Assembly (NCBI RefSeq): GCF_024679095.1
Contig: NC_066578.1
Span: forward strand, 1,724,379 to 1,788,378
Source: Eriocheir sinensis
Lineage: Eukaryota; Arthropoda; Malacostraca; Decapoda; Varunidae
Direction of reading: 5' to 3'
Length of the DNA stretch: 64,000 nucleotides
Both the position numbers and the translations under genes were made by a program. The notes below the pieces were generated by a model. It did no database searches. It had not been told where the DNA came from and saw nothing but the letters and a program-made list of their open reading frames with translations. How positions within the stretch are numbered: the first letter of the stretch is position 1; the number at the start of each line of letters is the position of its first letter. Shown piece by piece: positions 62,424 through 64,000 of this stretch.

Positions 62424-62646
62424 TTAACCCAGTAGCAGCGACGGGCCAAATTTGTGGCTTTAACGTGTAGCAACAACGGTCCAAATTTGTGCCATGATTT
62501 AAACCCCCAAAAATAGATGATACATAAACTGATCACAAATGCTTCGATATTTATTATGAAATGGTTTGTGAGAGTGATGATTTTTTCTCATTTTTCTCGC
62601 TTAGAGGGACAATCAAGAAACATGATCCCCGCTGGCTCCGGGTTAA
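62424..62646. mobile_element. TTAA MITE family E, copy 4
   Basis: TTAACCCAGTAGCAGCGA / GGCTCCGGGTTAA, with the first ~35 bp present twice (second start at about 62460). Confidence 0.85.
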
Positions 62647-62920
62647 ATTTTGAGATGGCTATAATGTAACTGAGATTCATTGACTAACTCCCCAGGGTAT
62701 AACGGAGCCCTCCGGTAACTCGCAAGCAACAAATATAAGAACACTGAATCCTTACTATCATTGTCATATTACTGATTGTTATATATTATGATAACCAGTC
62801 GTAATATGGACATAGAGTTGATGCTATATTTATATGTATTATTGGATACTGCTGCAGACCGTTCCATATAGTCACCCGCACACCAAGGTTACAAAATGAA
62901 GACCCAAATAATTCCGAAAC

Positions 62921-63382
62921 TAAGTCTATATATACCAAGTCAAGTCACTCCGCTTCAAAATTGTGACCGATACGCGCAGGGGGTGGTTTTGGGGCGGAGC
63001 AGCGGGATGACGTCACTTGAAGCTAAAAAAAAAAAATACCCGCCAGTTCAGGGGTGACTAAAGTTGGGGCCGTATGTGCACTCTGGATGTGCATTCTCGC
63101 CTCCTTTCACAGCGCGTTCAGGCAAGCCACTGACGAATAAATATTCTTTTTATTGTGCTATTGCATGACTGTAATTTCAATGACTACAAACGGCGGTGTG
63201 GGGTGTGAGGGAGGGCATGTTGAAGTGATTGATTTAAATTAGTCCGCCTTTCTTCATTTTCTCTAAATCCCTGTTTCTACATTCTCTAGTTTGGCTCCAA
63301 GCAGTGTCACGCATAAACCACGCCTCGGCCGTGTCTCCTCCCACAAACCTGCGTATGACTTGACTTGGTGTATATAGACTTA
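62921..63382. mobile_element. Inverted-repeat element with CRE and GC box
   Basis: Ends taagtctatatataccaag / cttggtgtatatagactta, extending through a caagtcaagtca block. Inside are ggggcggag and tgacgtca. Non-coding. Confidence 0.65.
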
Positions 63383-63539
63383 CCCCGAGACAGGGAGGCG
63401 AAGCACACGTTGACAGCACCAACAGAAACAATTGAATATGAAAATTACGAATGACATTAAATATAAAGGAAAACATTACGTTGTTACTCTCTTTATCCTT
63501 TTGGTATCAGTTCTACCCCAATATGACCCACTTTAGTCC

Positions 63540-63972
63540 TTAAACCGGTAGCTGCAGGGACCATGTTTCTTAAAGGCCCCTCTAAGCAGCAAAAATGAGA
63601 AAAAATCATCGCTCACACAAACCATTTCATAATTTATATCAACGCATTTGTGATCAGTTTATGCATCATCTATTTTTAGGGGTTTATATCATGGGAAAAA
63701 TTTGGCCCATCTCTGCTACACGGTAGAGTCACAAATTTGGCCCATCTCTGGTACACGGTAGAGTCACAAATTTGGCTCGTCACTGGTACACGGTAAAGCC
63801 ACAAATTTGGCCCGTCACTGGTACACGGTAAAGCCACAAATTTGGCTCGTCACTGGTACACGGTAAAGCCACAAATTTGGCTCGTCACTGGTACACGGTA
63901 AAGCCACAAATTTGGCCCGTCACTGGTACACGGTAAAACCACAAATTTGGCCTGTCGCTGCTACTGGGTTAA
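63540..63972. mobile_element. TTAA MITE family E, copy 5, with expanded end
   Basis: Inverted relative to the others. TTAA at 63540-63543 and 63969-63972. The end region is expanded into a 35-bp array. Confidence 0.87.
63703..63960. repeat. 35-bp minisatellite inside MITE E copy 5
   Basis: About seven units of caaatttggctcgtcactgg plus tacacggtaaagcca; the unit is the terminal ~35 bp of the MITE. Confidence 0.92.
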
Positions 63973-64000
63973 GTAAAACTATGCAACACAAGTAAAAATA

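Overview
Eukaryotic nuclear DNA, most likely from a decapod crustacean (crab- or shrimp-like). The exons are small with GT-AG introns, the intergenic DNA is saturated with dinucleotide arrays (one CT array is 409 bp), and there are many short inverted-repeat transposons, tRNA-derived SINEs and decayed LINEs. The protein-coding content is arthropod-like. I could not do a database search, so the organism is an inference.

Layout. (1) 1-7.7 kb: polypyrimidine, GACT and microsatellite repeats, plus a 5'-truncated LINE with a 28-bp target duplication (4561-5040). (2) 7.7-16.5 kb, + strand: nine exons of a nuclear receptor of the NR2E3/PNR type, orthologous in appearance to insect Hr51 (unfulfilled). 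Both zinc fingers, a Ser-rich hinge, a complete ligand-binding domain and the stop codon are present; the first coding exon is not identified. (3) 16.5-45.8 kb: no host gene recognised. It holds foldback elements (20.9-21.2, 21.7-22.3, 41.6-42.0 kb), a 17-bp minisatellite (27.2-28.0 kb), a CR1/jockey-like LINE (31.7-35.3 kb) split by a 1094-bp hAT element, a HARBI1-like transposase fragment (37.6 kb) and a decayed LINE ORF1 with PHD finger and zinc knuckles (38.9-40.0 kb). (4) 45.8-61.75 kb, - strand: the last twelve exons (598 aa) of an alpha-2-macroglobulin/TEP-family protein in which the thioester motif GCGEQ is replaced by MGAET. This fits Macroglobulin complement-related (Mcr); the protein ends in a short Cys-rich tail and a hydrophobic C-terminus. 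Its introns hold LINE remnants, a pogo/Tc1-like element, Harbinger-like and TTAA-flanked MITEs and a 31-bp minisatellite. (5) 61.75-64 kb: intergenic or intron sequence with more MITEs and a 35-bp minisatellite grown out of a MITE end.

The two genes are convergent (3' ends about 29 kb apart). Nothing in the sequence links them functionally: one is a transcription factor, the other a secreted or surface complement-like protein. No operon, CRISPR array, prokaryotic system or new gene cassette is visible. The most notable signals are the thioester-dead TED domain, splice sites lying in or beside dinucleotide arrays, and minisatellites that appear to have been seeded from pieces of interspersed elements.
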